Positions 44,514 through 53,705 of a stretch of 64,000 nt of DNA are shown in pieces. The first letter of the stretch is position 1. Each line of letters begins with the position of its first letter. Source of the DNA: Flavobacterium sp. (GTDB lineage: Bacteria > Bacteroidota > Bacteroidia > Flavobacteriales > Flavobacteriaceae). Under the pieces are notes generated by a model that had not been told where the DNA came from, made no database searches, and saw nothing but the letters and a program-made list of their open reading frames with translations. The position numbers were made by a program, and so were the translations under genes. The DNA lies in NCBI GenBank assembly GCA_023259675.1, contig JALRGT010000002.1, positions 62,001-126,000 of the forward strand. Direction: 5' to 3'.

Positions 44514-45590
44514 TTAGAAAATCTCGCTTGCTTCTTTCAGTTTCTCGGTATTGTTCACCAATTGTAATTCGTCCACAATTTTTTGGATATCACCATTCAT
44601 GATATTTCCCAAATCGTATAAGGTCAATCCAATTCGGTGATCGGTTACACGACCTTGTGCATAGTTATAAGTACGAATCTTAGCCGAACGGTCACCAGAA
44701 CTTACTTGAGAGGTACGTTTCGTAGCATCTTCCGCTTCTTTCTTGGCCAATTCTTGTTCGTACAAACGAGAACGCAATACGCCCAATGCTTTGTCTTTAT
44801 TCTTGTGTTGTGATTTTTGATCCTGACATTGTGCCACCAATCCTGTTGGAATGTGTGTCAAACGAACCGCTGATTTGGTTGTGTTTACCGATTGCCCACC
44901 AGGTCCTGACGAACAAAAGAAATCCACACGTACATCGTTCATATCAATTTGTACGTCAAATTCCTCTGCTTCCGGCAATACCATAACTGTCGCTGCAGAA
45001 GTATGCACACGACCTTGCGTTTCTGTTTGAGGGACACGTTGCACACGGTGAACTCCCGCTTCGAACTTCAACGTACCGTAAACATCTTCACCAGTAACTT
45101 CAAAAATTACCTCTTTGAAACCACCTGATGTACCTTCATTCATATCCACTACTGACGTTCTCCATCCTCGGCTTTCACAGTATTTAGTGTACATACGGAA
45201 CAAATCTCCCGCAAAAATACTCGCTTCATCCCCACCCGTTCCGGCACGAATCTCCACCATTACGTTTTTCGCGTCCTCAGGATCTTTCGGAATCAACATG
45301 AATTTGATTTCTTCCTCCAGTTCCGGTAATCTTTCTTTCGCTTCATCGAGTTGCATCTTGGCCATTTCGGTCATATCCGCATCACTTCCATCGGAAATTA
45401 TTTCGTTGGCTTCGTCAATATTCGCCATCAAAAGAACGTATTCGTCTCTTTTTTCGGCCAATGCTTTCAAACTCTTATATTCTTGATTCAATTGCACATA
45501 ACGCTTCTGATCCGAAATCACATCCGGCTGGATGATTAAATCCGAAATCTCGTCGAAACGTTGTTTTACTATTTGAAGTCTATCTAACAT
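44514..45590 (-). CDS. prfA: Peptide chain release factor 1
   Basis: A 358-residue class I release factor that recognises UAA and UAG. The RF1-type tripeptide PxT is P187-Q-T189 ([10 protein letters not shown]) rather than the SPF of RF2, and the universal peptidyl-hydrolysis motif GGQ is G231-G-Q233 in SGPGGQSVN. The length is normal. It is a single gene with a good promoter and terminator. The usual neighbour prmC/hemK is not adjacent. Confidence 0.97.
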   Translation of the reverse strand: MLDRLQIVKQRFDEISDLIIQPDVISDQKRYVQLNQEYKSLKALAEKRDEYVLLMANIDEANEIISDGSDADMTEMAKMQLDEAKERLPELEEEIKFMLIPKDPEDAKNVMVEIRAGTGGDEASIFAGDLFRMYTKYCESRGWRTSVVDMNEGTSGGFKEVIFEVTGEDVYGTLKFEAGVHRVQRVPQTETQGRVHTSAATVMVLPEAEEFDVQIDMNDVRVDFFCSSGPGGQSVNTTKSAVRLTHIPTGLVAQCQDQKSQHKNKDKALGVLRSRLYEQELAKKEAEDATKRTSQVSSGDRSAKIRTYNYAQGRVTDHRIGLTLYDLGNIMNGDIQKIVDELQLVNNTEKLKEASEIF

Positions 45591-45698
45591 ATACTTAATC
45601 CTTTAATTCTTCTAGTTTATATTTTTTGCCCAAGGGCAGAAGTAACCTCGTAATACGTTTTTTTATTTTCATCAAAAATCGTCATTCGGTTCGGTGTG

Positions 45699-45729
45699 CA
45701 AAATTACGAAAAAAGATTGCAGATTGCAA
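45699..45729 (-). promoter_or_regulatory. Promoter of prfA
   Basis: On the minus strand TTG (45729-45727), 20 bases, then TAATTTTG (45706-45699) fits the Bacteroidetes consensus. The leader would be about 100 nt. Confidence 0.5.
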
Positions 45730-45771
45730 GGCTCTCAATTGAGATTATCATTGCGAATAATTGTTTGATAA

Positions 45772-45863
45772 TTAGGAGCTATTTCCTGCTATCCGCTTGT
45801 ATTCCCGATAATAAAAACTATAGCTAAAAAAGCCTTGTTTTTCTATATCGGGAGATGCCGCCA
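45772..45863 (-). repeat. Dispersed intergenic repeat, copy B
   Basis: The reverse complement of this block has the same order of segments as copies A and C: GGCGGCATCTCCCGATAT, ACAAGGCTTTTTTAGC, TTATCGGGAATAC, AGCAGGAAATAGCTCCTA. It lies in the prfA upstream spacer in the opposite orientation to the other two copies. Confidence 0.8.
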
Positions 45864-45899
45864 CAAACGAAGTTCACTGAGCTCCAACTAAAACAAAAG

Positions 45900-46170
45900 T
45901 CAAGTGAAGTTATCAGGGCTAAAAAAATGCAAAAAGCTACGTTTTACGGTTTTCTGTAAAGCAACTGAATCAAAAGAATTTGCTTCCTTACGGAGTTCCC
46001 TCCTGCGTCGGGAAGACAAGATTGGGGATATGAATCCAACAAAATAATACGAACTTTTTGGGTCTCGACTGCGCTCGACCTGACAAAGCGTTTTAAAATA
46101 ACCCATAACGGCTGTCACATCGAGCGCAGTCGAGATGCTATTCATTATAAAATATTCAATACTTCTCAAA
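45900..46170. repeat. Repeat-derived intergenic block with 23-bp inverted repeat
   Basis: The arms are GTCTCGACTGCGCTCGACC TGAC at 46062-46084 and its near-complement at 46114-46137 (GTCACATCGAGCGCAGTCGAG ATG). The preceding part (45950-46020) is also unlike the local A/T-rich background. The block contains an 89-codon open frame on the minus strand that I consider spurious. A decayed copy of the right arm lies at 50408-50449. Confidence 0.75.
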
Positions 46171-46362
46171 AGTTTTCTATCGTAGTATTTACAAAACGAA
46201 TTATCCCTATCTTTAACTAAACCATTGATATAAAACTAAATACAAACCATTACTGTTTTTTTTTATGACATTATTAAATTACGCAAAGTCAGTACATTTT
46301 ACATAATGGAGGCAAATACAAGAACCTTAGCACAAATTGAATAATACTCAAAATCTAAAATT

Positions 46363-46860
46363 ATGGGAATTAAATTATCAATAGCGTTTCTTATGATTTC
46401 TTTTATTTCCGTGACAGCTTTTGCCCAGGAAATAGAATTAGTACTGATTCATAACACATCTAATAAGGTAGTGACCATCCAAAAAAACAGTTCAATTGTA
46501 ATAATTACCGTTGATGGACAAAAAATAAGAGGAGAATTGATTGCCTTTGACAATTTGTGTATATCCATTCAAAACAATAAAAAGAATATCTCTGAAATTC
46601 CTATCGAAAATATTGAACTATTTAAAAAAGAATTACTCAACAACAAAAAATGGTTAAACCCATTTCAATACACTGCTAAATTTGCAATTATGTTCATTAT
46701 AGCTACACCATTTATCCGGATTTTTGACGGAAAAAAAGCGGCAGAAGATTCTCTTGTATTATCCGGAATATTAGCTGCAGTTTCATCACCAGCAATAATT
46801 GTTTCATTAAGCAAAAGAAAATTTAATCTCAAAAAAGACTGGAGCATTGCAGTAAGATAA
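46363..46860 (+). CDS. Hypothetical exported or membrane protein
   Basis: I do not recognise this 165-residue protein. It has a signal peptide (IAFLMISFISVTAFAQ), then a compact beta-rich region (VVTIQKNSSIVIITVDGQKIRGELIAFDN and onwards), and two hydrophobic segments near 103-118 and 126-150, ending in a basic tail. It could be an inner-membrane protein with one periplasmic domain. It lies downstream of the repeat-rich spacer and has no obvious operon partner. Confidence 0.65.
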   Translation: MGIKLSIAFLMISFISVTAFAQEIELVLIHNTSNKVVTIQKNSSIVIITVDGQKIRGELIAFDNLCISIQNNKKNISEIPIENIELFKKELLNNKKWLNPFQYTAKFAIMFIIATPFIRIFDGKKAAEDSLVLSGILAAVSSPAIIVSLSKRKFNLKKDWSIAVR

Positions 46861-47055
46861 TAGAATAGAGTATCGATGCCATACAACGATTTGAAAAATG
46901 TTTTAATTTAAATCAAGGTGGCTCTTTGGAGTCCTCCGAATTCGCCTTTACTCTGGCATGATAAAAAACTTTGTATTTCCCAATAATATTCTTAAATTGA
47001 AAAATTAAAAATACCACAAAGAACAAATAATCCTAGGCTACGAAAGCTACATAAC

Positions 47056-47571
47056 ATGATGGAAAAATATTTACGTCAATTGATTACAATTGAATTTGAA
47101 GATAAAAAAGACATTTTTACTGGTTTTTTAATTGATTGGACCGAAGATTGGATTTTGCTTAAAAACAATCCCGTTGATTTTATCATTGATGGTTTTACGA
47201 TTTTGAAAAACAAAAATGTAAAATCGATTATTCAAGATAAAGACCATGAATTTACCGAAAGAGTCATTAAATTAAAAGGTTTAAAAACTAGTGCCGAAGA
47301 AATAATACCGCTTACTAATTTGGAATCCATTATCCATTTTTTGGCGCATAAATATGAAATTTTTCAGATTGTGGAAAAGTCAGACAAAGCGGTTTATCTT
47401 GGTAAACTCATCGAAATCAATGACAAAGAGTTGGTCATGGATTTTTTAGGTCCCGAAGGAAAATTTGAGGGAGAAACGAGTTTTAAACCTAAAAAAATAA
47501 GAGTCATTGAATTTGACACAGACTATATCAATTCCTTAAAATTAATTATTCAAGAAGAAAACAAAAACTAA
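47056..47571 (+). CDS. Hypothetical cytoplasmic protein with two similar beta-rich halves
   Basis: A 171-residue soluble protein that I cannot assign. Both halves have the look of small SH3/Sm-like barrels: ITIEFEDKKDIFTGFLIDWTEDWILLK with FTILKNKNVKSI in the first, and AVYLGKLIEINDKELVMDFL with FKPKKIRVIEFD in the second. This suggests an internal duplication. Start is at 47056 or the adjacent ATG at 47059. A dispersed repeat follows the gene. Confidence 0.7.
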   Translation: MMEKYLRQLITIEFEDKKDIFTGFLIDWTEDWILLKNNPVDFIIDGFTILKNKNVKSIIQDKDHEFTERVIKLKGLKTSAEEIIPLTNLESIIHFLAHKYEIFQIVEKSDKAVYLGKLIEINDKELVMDFLGPEGKFEGETSFKPKKIRVIEFDTDYINSLKLIIQEENKN

Positions 47572-47611
47572 ATCCTTTTCTTTTATTCTTCTGGAAATGA
47601 AACGGAATCTT

Positions 47612-47740
47612 TAGCCCTGATGGAAGCGACATCTCCCGATTTAGAAAAACAAGGCTTTTCGTCCGTAGTTTTTATTTATCGGGAATACAGCGAACAGCAG
47701 GAAGATAGATTCTTGAAAACACCAATCGTCTGCTCCTAAA
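47612..47740 (+). repeat. Dispersed intergenic repeat, copy C
   Basis: It carries TAGCCCTGATGGAAGCGAC, ATCTCCCGAT, ACAAGGCTTTTCG, TTTATCGGGAATACAGCGAAC, AGCAGGAAG and, after a short insertion, TGCTCCTAA. It is in the same orientation as copy A and fills most of the 351-bp spacer between the 171-residue protein and the xylanase terminator. Confidence 0.8.
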
Positions 47741-47885
47741 AAGCAACATGCCCTACTCGCTTTTTTTCTTGAACAATTTGTAATTTAAAAAACATCGATA
47801 GTGTTTCTGAGTTCGCTTTACAAAATTAATATTTTCATCAATAACACTATTTTATATATCGCTATTTCAGGACTAGACAAAACTC

Positions 47886-47915
47886 AAAAAAAACCCTAAA
47901 TCAAAAATTTAGGGT
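47886..47915 (-). terminator. Terminator of the xylanase gene
   Basis: AACCCTAAAT (47892-47901) pairs with ATTTAGGGTT (47906-47915) over a four-base loop, with an A-tract that gives the U-run on the minus strand. Confidence 0.85.
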
Positions 47916-47923
47916 TAAAGTAG

Positions 47924-49030
47924 TTATTTCATTTCTTGCTCCAATGCTTCTTTGAAGCCAAAATAGGCTGGTTTTGGACTTAATTTATCATCAAAAATTG
48001 TTGGCCAATCTTTTAAATTAAAAAATGGATTGATCCATGTATCTCTATCGTTAAAGTTCCAAAATGTAATTCCAAATTGCTGTGCTTTGGGTACCGTTCT
48101 TCGGTATATCAACACTAAGTTTTTATATTTTTCGGCTTGCTCTTTTTTCATTTCATCGGTTAGCTCTTGGTAAATTTGAACTCCTCCGTTTTGAGTATCG
48201 TTGTGTTTATTGAAGATGATATCAACTTCTGACAAATGTATCTGCAAACCAGTTGCTGCAGCTTTCTCCAGTGATTTTTCGATAATTTCGTCAGGTGTAT
48301 CCATACGAATATGCATTTGAAACCCGATTCCAGAAATTGGCACTCCTTTTTGTTTAAATTCGTTCACCATATCAAGTACGGCATTTAATTTTAACGAATC
48401 TCTTTCGATGTTAAAATCATTGTAAAACAAAATTGCTTTTGGATCAATTTCATGTGCATACACAAAAGCCTTTTCTATATAACTTTTACCCAAATTAGTG
48501 TACCAAAATGTTTTTCTGTATTCTCCACCTTCTGTATCAAACGCTTCGTTTACAACATCCCAAGCGGCTACTTTTCCTTTGTATCTGCCCACATACGTTT
48601 GAATGTACTCTTTCATGAATTTTGCTAACCAAACACTGTCTTTAGCGCCTTTGGTTTCAACCCATTCTGGAGTAGAGCTATGCCAGATTAAATTATGTCC
48701 AAACAATCGTTGCTTATTTTCTTGTGCAAATTGTAAAATAGTATCAATTGTTCCCCAATTATATACTCCTTCAGAGGGTGTTATTCTGTTCATTTTCATA
48801 TCCCTGTCAGAAGTAATACTATTGAAATTTTCTATTTCAAGTTGCTTCAATTGTGGATCATTAAGCAACTTTTTAATCTGGATGGCTGTTCCTATCGGAA
48901 AATCAGCTACCGTTTTTAAACCTCTTGACGCATCGTATTTGTTTTCTTGCTTTGAACAAGATACCAGAAATAGTGCAAGCGTAAAGCTTAGTACAAAATA
49001 ATTAAGAAATTGGTTTTTTAATATTTTCAT
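47924..49030 (-). CDS. GH10 endo-1,4-beta-xylanase lipoprotein
   Basis: A 368-residue glycoside hydrolase family 10 enzyme that cleaves internal beta-1,4 bonds of xylan. A type II signal peptide ends at lipobox LVSC (Cys25). The acid/base Glu is E162 in WDVVNEAFD and the nucleophile is E268 in QIHLSEVD; HNLIWHS near 112-118 is also conserved. It should sit on the outer membrane or cell surface. No SusC/SusD pair or other carbohydrate enzymes are adjacent, so it is not in a polysaccharide utilisation locus here. A TATATTTG -7 element occurs at 49144-49137. Confidence 0.94.
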   Translation of the reverse strand: MKILKNQFLNYFVLSFTLALFLVSCSKQENKYDASRGLKTVADFPIGTAIQIKKLLNDPQLKQLEIENFNSITSDRDMKMNRITPSEGVYNWGTIDTILQFAQENKQRLFGHNLIWHSSTPEWVETKGAKDSVWLAKFMKEYIQTYVGRYKGKVAAWDVVNEAFDTEGGEYRKTFWYTNLGKSYIEKAFVYAHEIDPKAILFYNDFNIERDSLKLNAVLDMVNEFKQKGVPISGIGFQMHIRMDTPDEIIEKSLEKAAATGLQIHLSEVDIIFNKHNDTQNGGVQIYQELTDEMKKEQAEKYKNLVLIYRRTVPKAQQFGITFWNFNDRDTWINPFFNLKDWPTIFDDKLSPKPAYFGFKEALEQEMK

Positions 49031-49472
49031 GTTTTTTATGGATATTGGTTAATTAAGAATTCTTTTGGGTTTACGTAGCTTGAATTTTCTGTTTTAGGCA
49101 ACTACCTTTTTTATTAAATCCAAAAGCTATAATCTTCAAATATAGAACAATTTAAGAACATATTATTAGAAATCATTTTTGTCAAAGGTAAAGGCTTCCT
49201 ATTTCACAACTATTCGAACAAGTAACAAACTAGGGAAATAAAAATGGCTAGAGTTGGAACAAAATTCAGCATTAAACACTAGGTCGGGAGACTTCAAATA
49301 GCATAGTATTAGACCTCTCTACTCCTCTGAAAATTCAACTGAAATACCGTTTTTTATTGTATTTTCGCTTAGACAAAAAAATGCTAAATCAAAATATCCA
49401 AAAATAGAGCACTCAGAGAACAAAGCTATATTGGATAAAACAAACCCTATTTAAGAAATTAACTAAAAAAAA
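49031..49472. other. Divergent spacer between xylanase and aldo/keto reductase genes
   Basis: A 442-bp A/T-rich region without a convincing open frame. It should hold two divergent promoters; the only match I can point to is TATATTTG on the minus strand at 49144-49137. No repeat of the families described elsewhere is present. Confidence 0.45.
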
Positions 49473-50315
49473 ATGAAAGAAATAATCTTAAATGATGGCA
49501 CTAAAATACCAACTGTAGGCTTTGGAACATACAAATGCACGGAACAAGAAGGAATTGAATCCGTTAGATCCGCAATTTCTAATGGCTATTCTCTAATTGA
49601 TACCGCAGCATTTTATGGGAATGAAGAAACTGTTGGAAAGGGAATCAAAGCCAGTGGTGTTTCAAGAGAAGAGATATACCTAACCACTAAATTATGGCGT
49701 GAGAATTTAGGATATGAATCAACTAAAAAAGAATTTGAAAAATCCCTAAAAAGACTTGATGTAGACTATATCGATTTGTACTTAATACATTGGCCAGCAA
49801 ACGCAAAAAATTATGATAATTGGCAAAAAGCCAATGCTGATACCTGGCGAGCTATGGAGGAATTGCAAGCTGAAGGAAAAATCAAATCTATTGGTGTAAG
49901 TAATTTTTTTCAAGAACATTTGGAAGCATTGTTTCAAACAGCGAATGTAATTCCATCCATTAATCAAATAGAATTTCATCCTGGTTATTGGCAACAGGAA
50001 TTAGTAGCCTATTGTAAAAAACAAAACATTGCCGTGGAGTCTTGGTCCCCTTTAGCGAGAGGTAAAGTATTTGGAAATAAAGTATTGGAGTCCATTTCCA
50101 ACAAACACAATAAAACGGTTTCTCAAGTCTGCCTGAGGTGGATTATTCAACACGAAGTAATTGTTATTCCAAAATCTACATCGACCAAAAGAATTCAAGA
50201 AAACATCAATCTGTTTGATTTTGAATTGTCTTTAGAAGAAATGGAACTTATCAATACTCTTCCAGAAATGGGTTTCAGCGGAGAACTACCAAACAACTGG
50301 CCAGACATCATTTAA
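49473..50315 (+). CDS. Aldo/keto reductase
   Basis: A 280-residue NADPH-dependent oxidoreductase with a TIM barrel. The catalytic tetrad is visible: D43 and Y48 in LIDTAAFYGN, K73 in LTTKLW and H106 in YLIHWP. The C-terminal cofactor site reads VIPKSTSTKRIQEN. It matches the 2,5-diketo-gluconate reductase-like group by length, but the physiological substrate is not evident. It is cytoplasmic and transcribed alone, away from the xylanase. Confidence 0.93.
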   Translation: MKEIILNDGTKIPTVGFGTYKCTEQEGIESVRSAISNGYSLIDTAAFYGNEETVGKGIKASGVSREEIYLTTKLWRENLGYESTKKEFEKSLKRLDVDYIDLYLIHWPANAKNYDNWQKANADTWRAMEELQAEGKIKSIGVSNFFQEHLEALFQTANVIPSINQIEFHPGYWQQELVAYCKKQNIAVESWSPLARGKVFGNKVLESISNKHNKTVSQVCLRWIIQHEVIVIPKSTSTKRIQENINLFDFELSLEEMELINTLPEMGFSGELPNNWPDII

Positions 50316-50407
50316 ACACTACTAAAAAAACTTTGCAGAACAGTCAGCAGGTACGTTTCTTTAAGTTTATTAAACTGTACCAAATTTAGGAACTGAAATC
50401 ATTACAT

Positions 50408-50449
50408 CTGTCACATCAAGAACCGTCAAGATGTTATTTATTACAAAAT
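50408..50449 (+). repeat. Decayed copy of the inverted-repeat element
   Basis: Forty-two bases align without gaps to 46112-46153 with 34 identities. Every difference in the palindromic core destroys the original arm, and no left arm is visible nearby. It appears to be an old remnant in the spacer before topB. Confidence 0.6.
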
Positions 50450-50543
50450 GGCTTCTCTGTTACCCGTTCATAACTCCTAAAGATTTCTTTTTAATACCAA
50501 TTTCTAAATTCCTAATTTGCGGTTTCAAAATCAGTAAGAAAAA

Positions 50544-52856
50544 ATGAAGGTCTGTATTGCCGAAAAACCAAGTGTAGCGCGCGAAATCGCATCCGTTTTA
50601 GGAGCCAATACCAAGCACGATGGGTATTACGAAGGCAATGGCTATGCGGTAACCTACACTTTTGGGCATTTATGTACCTTGAAAGAACCCAACGATTACA
50701 AACCGCACTGGAAAAGTTGGGATTTGAACAACCTGCCGATGCTTCCCGAAAAATTTGAAACCAAAGTGGTCGAGAATTCGGGGATTCAAAAGCAATTCAG
50801 AATCATAAAAAGTTTATTTGACAAAGCCGAGTTGGTCATTAACTGTGGGGATGCCGGGCAAGAAGGAGAACTCATCCAGCGCTGGGTCATGAACGAAGCC
50901 CATTACAAAGGTGAGGTACAACGTTTATGGATTTCGTCTCTGACTACTGAAGCTATCAAAGAAGGTTTTGAAAACTTGAAACCATCTGCAAATTACGACA
51001 ACTTATACTATGCCGGATTTTCCAGAGCCATTGGCGACTGGTTACTGGGCATGAATGCGACGCGATTGTACACCGTAAAACATGGCGGATACAAGCAAGT
51101 TTTGTCTATAGGAAGGGTGCAAACGCCAACCTTAGCCATGGTCGTAGACCGATTTAAGGAAATAGAGAATTTCAAACCGCAACCCTATTGGGAGTTGCAA
51201 ACTTTATACAGAGACACCCTTTTCAGTTATGAGGAAGGACGTTTCTTGAAGAAAGAAGATGGTGAACTTTTGGCCAATAAAGTCAAAGAAAGTGAATTCG
51301 AAATTGTTTCTATCGAAAAAAAGAACGGAAATGAATTTGCACCGAAACTCTTTGATTTGACCGGTTTGCAAGTGTATTGCAATACCAAGTTTGGGTTTTC
51401 GGCAGAGGAGACGCTTAAAATTGCACAAACCTTGTACGAACAAAAAGTGGTCACCTACCCCAGAGTTGATACTACCTTTTTACCCAATGACATTTATCCA
51501 AAAGTACCTGGTATTTTGCAAAAGTTGACCAATTATGCCGCGTTGACACAGCCACTTTTGGAAAAAAAGATAAAAAAATCACCGAAAGTTTTCAATGATA
51601 AAAAAGTTACGGATCACCATGCGATAATTCCAACGGGGATTCAAGCCAACTTGCAATACAACCAACAGCAAGTTTATGATATTATTACCAAGCGTTTTAT
51701 TGCGGTGTTTTATGACGATTGTTTGGTAGCCAATACAACAGTAATAGGAAAAGCGGCCGATGTTGCTTTTAAAACCACCGGAAAAGAAATCCTTAAAAAA
51801 GGATTTCGAGTAGTTTTTGAAGACCCGAATGCCAAAGAAAAAGAAGCTGATATATTGCCAAGTTTTGTTTTGGGCGAAAAAGGACCACACCAACCTTCGT
51901 TCTTGGAAAAGGAAACCAAACCACCCAATCAGTTTACAGAGGCGACTTTATTGCGTGCCATGGAAACCGCAGGAAAACAAGTGGACGACGAAGATTTGCG
52001 CGAACTGATGAAAGAAAATGGTATTGGGCGTCCCTCTACACGGGCTAATATTATTGAAACACTTTTTAAACGCCAATACATCGTAAGAAATAAAAAGCAG
52101 GTTTTGCCAACACCTACTGGAATTCAACTGATTGATACGATTCAAAATGAATTGGTAAAGTCGGCTGAATTGACCGGCTCTTGGGAAAAGCAGTTGAAAG
52201 ATATTGAAAAAGGAGCCTTTTCTGCCGGTGCGTTTATCAACAATATGAAACACATGGTTGAGGCCTTGGTCTATGAAGTACGTAGCGAAAGTACGCGTGC
52301 CAATATTTCGCATGCCGTAAGTATTCAAAAACAAGAAGCAAAAGTCGAGAAAAAGAAAGCGGCCGGAATCCTGGCAGAAACCTGTCCGAAATGCAAAAAA
52401 GCCTCACTCCTCAAAGGAAAATCGGCTTATGGCTGTTCCGATTATAAGGCGGGTTGCACTTTTGTATTGCCTTATAGTTTTGCCGACAAAAAAATATCGG
52501 AGAACCAATACCTGCGATTACTTCAAAAAGGTTCTACGGTAAACTTGAAAGATTTCAAAACCGATGCCGGAACCGTGGAAGGCTTGCTGCGGTTCGATGA
52601 AAATTTCAAACTTATACTAGAACCTAAGAAAACAGCTTCTCCTATTCAATCAACCGAAAAGAAAGCAACATCGGATGCTTTAGAATGTCCGAAATGTCAA
52701 AAAGGTTCGTTGCTAAAAGGAAATACCGCCTATGGTTGCAGCAACTATAAATTGGGCTGTGATTTTAAAGTGTCTTTTGAAATGGTTCGAGAGAAACTAC
52801 AGAATCAAAAACCTACCAAAGAATTGGTTTATGCGATTCTGAAAGAAAGTTTCTAA
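50544..52856 (+). CDS. topB: DNA topoisomerase III
   Basis: A 770-residue type IA topoisomerase. The N-terminal TOPRIM has E7 (IAEKPSVA) and GDAGQEGELI near residue 102-111; the usual DxDxEGE is DxGxEGE here. The catalytic Tyr is Y305 in TYPRVDTTFL. The core includes SIGRVQTPTLAM and NGIGRPSTRA. The C-terminus has two zinc-ribbon-like repeats (CPKCKKASLLKGKSAYGCSDY and CPKCQKGSLLKGNTAYGCSNY). It decatenates and relaxes DNA using single-stranded regions. No mobile-element genes surround it, so it is a chromosomal copy. Its G+C appears a little higher than that of its neighbours. Confidence 0.95.
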   Translation: MKVCIAEKPSVAREIASVLGANTKHDGYYEGNGYAVTYTFGHLCTLKEPNDYKPHWKSWDLNNLPMLPEKFETKVVENSGIQKQFRIIKSLFDKAELVINCGDAGQEGELIQRWVMNEAHYKGEVQRLWISSLTTEAIKEGFENLKPSANYDNLYYAGFSRAIGDWLLGMNATRLYTVKHGGYKQVLSIGRVQTPTLAMVVDRFKEIENFKPQPYWELQTLYRDTLFSYEEGRFLKKEDGELLANKVKESEFEIVSIEKKNGNEFAPKLFDLTGLQVYCNTKFGFSAEETLKIAQTLYEQKVVTYPRVDTTFLPNDIYPKVPGILQKLTNYAALTQPLLEKKIKKSPKVFNDKKVTDHHAIIPTGIQANLQYNQQQVYDIITKRFIAVFYDDCLVANTTVIGKAADVAFKTTGKEILKKGFRVVFEDPNAKEKEADILPSFVLGEKGPHQPSFLEKETKPPNQFTEATLLRAMETAGKQVDDEDLRELMKENGIGRPSTRANIIETLFKRQYIVRNKKQVLPTPTGIQLIDTIQNELVKSAELTGSWEKQLKDIEKGAFSAGAFINNMKHMVEALVYEVRSESTRANISHAVSIQKQEAKVEKKKAAGILAETCPKCKKASLLKGKSAYGCSDYKAGCTFVLPYSFADKKISENQYLRLLQKGSTVNLKDFKTDAGTVEGLLRFDENFKLILEPKKTASPIQSTEKKATSDALECPKCQKGSLLKGNTAYGCSNYKLGCDFKVSFEMVREKLQNQKPTKELVYAILKESF

Positions 52857-53023
52857 AAATAGTTAGATACTTTTTTAGTGGTGCTTTTCGATATAATTCA
52901 AAACAAGAAATTTTTGAAATCGAAATCTTGTGGAACAAAAACGTATTGAGAATCGTTTTTAACTTTGCTTTTTGGTACTTTTATAAAAGCAAAACCACAA
53001 TCTGTTTTTTAAAATCAAATTAA

Positions 53024-53671
53024 ATGAATCCCAAAGTTGACGATTATATCGGTAACCTTAAAAATTGGCAAACCGAGATTGCGCTATTAAGGACTATTGT
53101 ACTTGATTGCGGACTAACTGAAGAATTCAAGTGGCGAACTCCTTGTTATAGTTTTCAAGGAAAGAACATTGTGCTCTTAGGCAGTTTTAAGGAATACTGT
53201 GCGATAAGCTTTCTCAAAGGCTCTTTGTTACAAGATGCCAATGGCATTCTGAGTAAACCGGGAGAAAACAGTCAGGCGGTTCGACTCATTCGGTTTACTG
53301 ATTGGGAAGAAATTCTGAAAATAAAACCCATCATGAAAAACTATATACATGAAGCCATCGAGCTAGAAAAAGCAGGCTTAAAAGTCAATTTCAAAAGTAA
53401 TACGGAACTTGAATTGGTAGCAGAACTGCAAAAAACTTTAGCTGAAAATCCTGTCTTAAAATCAGCTTTTGAAGCCTTAACACCGGGACGACAACGAGCT
53501 TATAATCTCTATTTTTCGGCTTCCAAACAATCTAAAACTCGGGAAACCAGAATTGAAAAATACATTCCGCGAATTCTTGACGGAAAAGGGATTAACGATT
53601 GTATTTGTGGTTTATCCAAAAAGATGCCCAACTGCGACGGTTCACATAAATACATACGTTGTGCCGAATAG
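53024..53671 (+). CDS. YdeI/DUF1801-type protein with C-terminal CDGSH iron-sulfur motif
   Basis: A 215-residue protein. Residues about 8-110 match the DUF1801 fold (RTIVLDCGLTEEFKWRTPCYSFQGKNIVLLGSFK), and residues about 120-185 the YdeI bacteriocin-protection helical region (TPGRQRAYNLYFSASKQSKTRETRIEKYIP). The last 28 residues have a full CDGSH motif: C193-x-C195-x2-S198-x3-P202-x-C204-D-G-S-H208, which normally binds a 2Fe-2S cluster through three Cys and one His. The function of YdeI proteins is obscure. The fusion implies iron or redox sensing. Confidence 0.85.
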   Translation: MNPKVDDYIGNLKNWQTEIALLRTIVLDCGLTEEFKWRTPCYSFQGKNIVLLGSFKEYCAISFLKGSLLQDANGILSKPGENSQAVRLIRFTDWEEILKIKPIMKNYIHEAIELEKAGLKVNFKSNTELELVAELQKTLAENPVLKSAFEALTPGRQRAYNLYFSASKQSKTRETRIEKYIPRILDGKGINDCICGLSKKMPNCDGSHKYIRCAE

Positions 53672-53705
53672 TACTGAAATATCGTTTATAACAACATTAT
53701 AATTC

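Noticed and set aside
45900..46169. An 89-codon open frame on the minus strand in the repeat-rich spacer
   Set aside because: It lies wholly within the repeat-derived block including the inverted repeat, reads with low-complexity Arg/Ser-rich sequence, and has no promoter or family-like pattern.
50544..52856. Topoisomerase III as a sign of an integrative conjugative element
   Set aside because: No tra, mob, integrase or attachment-site features occur around it; the neighbours are ordinary chromosomal genes.
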